From NCBI GenBank assembly GCA_023846275.1, contig CM043868.1, positions 14,045,755-14,109,754 on the forward strand: a stretch of DNA of 64,000 nt, written 5' to 3'. The notes beneath the pieces are model-generated. The model ran no database searches. It was given only the letters and a program-made list of their open reading frames with translations, and was not told the origin of the DNA. Positions 63,024 to 64,000 of this stretch are shown here, in pieces. Every line of letters begins with the position of its first letter. The stretch's first letter is position 1. A program made the translations under genes and the position numbers. The DNA comes from Vanilla planifolia. Its lineage: Eukaryota; Streptophyta; Magnoliopsida; Asparagales; Orchidaceae.

Positions 63024-63660
63024 ATGAAAAAGATTTAAGTGGAAATTATTCACAAGGCTAACAATGCACATAATAACACATAACAACACCTTTCACCATC
63101 AAGAGCAAAAAGCATCATCTCACAAAGTTTCACTAATCAACTCTAGTGGAGATGGCTCAAGCCTCATATCTTCACTCTCCACAGTTTTCAAACCCAATTA
63201 TGGTGTTCACAATCAACTTGACTAGAAATTGAAGGTTATAGCCATCTTTGCATATCAACAATGGTGCAAAAGCCAATTAGATAGTTGTAATGATTTGCCA
63301 ACTGGCTTGCCAAGTGGAGCATGATGTCCAAGAACTTCACTAACTTGATCATCTATAACAGGTGTATGGAATCTCACATAATATATTTTTTCCTGAATTG
63401 TTAATTTCCCATGAATTCTAATGCTTTTACTTAGTTATTTTTATATTAGGATCTACTCTTCCACTTAAGTTCACTCCCTTTATCCTTAGAGCTTATCTTA
63501 ATACTATTTATCCATTTTAATGGTAAAAAGCTTTCTCCCTTTCTCTCTCTATCTATATCTATAAACTCACCTAAGCCTTGTTCTTGTGTGATCTTTTTTT
63601 AAGTTTCTTCACTAAAGTCTACGTCAACAAAGCTGTTAATAACAAAATACACCTTCCACA
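63024..63660 (+). repeat. 3' LTR of the gypsy element
   Basis: Partner of 55581-56165, in the same order but diverged. It includes a CTTTCTCTCTCTAT pyrimidine block. Confidence 0.65.
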
Positions 63661-64000
63661 AAATTTTCATACCTTCTATGTGATTTTCACTCGTGTTGAA
63701 TGCTAATATTATATGATCAAGTATTCAGATTAACACATCACAATAAGACCTTTTAACCTAATCTCCATAGGCCCTTTCCTTTAACAAGTGTCCCACTACT
63801 TTTAAAAACACAAGCTATAGTTATTAAACTAGATGTTTTCCAATCATGAAAGGTTTCCAAAAATGATCAAAGGAGGAAAGCTTCCTCATAACTGTACCCA
63901 ATAGCACATAGAATCAACTCAATTTGCCATTACCACAACCATTGCACTTATCGACAAAAAATTCTTCCTCAAATCTTATACATATCTAATTGTTTACAAA
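63661..64000. other. unassigned AT-rich sequence
   Basis: I see nothing beyond AT-rich sequence here. Confidence 0.5.

Larger units (their letters stand above)
55581..63660 (+). mobile_element. Ty3/gypsy (Tat-like) retrotransposon with two LTRs
   Basis: Diverged direct repeats at about 55581-56165 and 63024-63660 share TGCACATAAT, TTTCACCATCAAGAG, GGAGCATGATGTC, and AATTCTAATTTTATTGCTCAGTTAT against AATTCTAATGCTTTTACTTAGTTAT. The + strand integrase at 57.8-59.0 kb sets the orientation. Gag and reverse transcriptase, expected at 56.2-57.6 kb, are not recognisable in that short space and may be deleted. A small LTR pair is inserted at 59.8-60.6 kb. Confidence 0.75.

Noticed and set aside
1..64000. 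CRISPR arrays, bacterial operons, tRNA or rRNA genes, organelle DNA inserts
   Set aside because: None seen. Repeats are LTRs, tandem duplications or microsatellites, and the gene structures are eukaryotic with introns.

Overview
The window is nuclear DNA of a seed plant. Two plant single-copy genes are recognisable: the 3' half of the meiotic crossover gene SHOC1 on the + strand, and a complete small BolA gene on the - strand. The rest is AT-rich sequence filled with old, stop-ridden Ty1/copia and Ty3/gypsy LTR retrotransposons. A 20.5 kb intron packed with transposons fits a large, long-intron genome. I cannot name the species from the sequence.

Layout. 1-12.6 kb: transposon debris, with a tandem LTR/primer-binding-site repeat (0.7-1.9 kb) and a - strand gypsy element (about 5.4-8.1 kb). 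SHOC1 must start upstream of the window, so this stretch is probably intron or 5' flank. 12.65-37.3 kb: five SHOC1 exons (12647-12771 tentative, 12997-13193, 14608-15105, 35633-37084, 37182-37295). The fourth intron (15106-35632) holds a gypsy element whose LTR remnants lie near 15.3-15.9 and 34.3-35.1 kb. Two copia elements sit inside it: one at 15913-23406, - strand, with gag but no recognisable pol, and one at about 24.0-28.2 kb, + strand. 37.3-42 kb: 3' flank and unassigned AT-rich DNA, including a stretch rich in TCGTAC-type motifs. 43.3-46.1 kb: a + strand copia gag-pol that breaks off where a - strand gypsy with two LTRs (46.1-47.1 and 52.3-53.2 kb) is inserted. 54.64-54.95 kb: BolA. 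55.6-63.7 kb: a + strand gypsy with two LTRs and a tandemly duplicated integrase core; a small TRIM-like LTR pair (59.8-60.6 kb) lies inside it.

How the parts relate. SHOC1 and BolA are independent housekeeping genes. SHOC1 is an XPF-like ZMM protein that acts with the ERCC1-like protein PTD in class I meiotic crossovers. BolA partners monothiol glutaredoxins in iron-sulfur metabolism. No pathway links them. The transposons account for most of the sequence, for the giant intron and for most of the local repeats.

No clear new molecular system is present. The leads most worth checking are a 75-nt frame-preserving candidate cassette exon at the start of the giant intron, an unidentified coiled-coil-ending reading frame standing where pol should be in the copia element, clusters of CpG-containing motifs shared between two distant regions, and the duplicated integrase.
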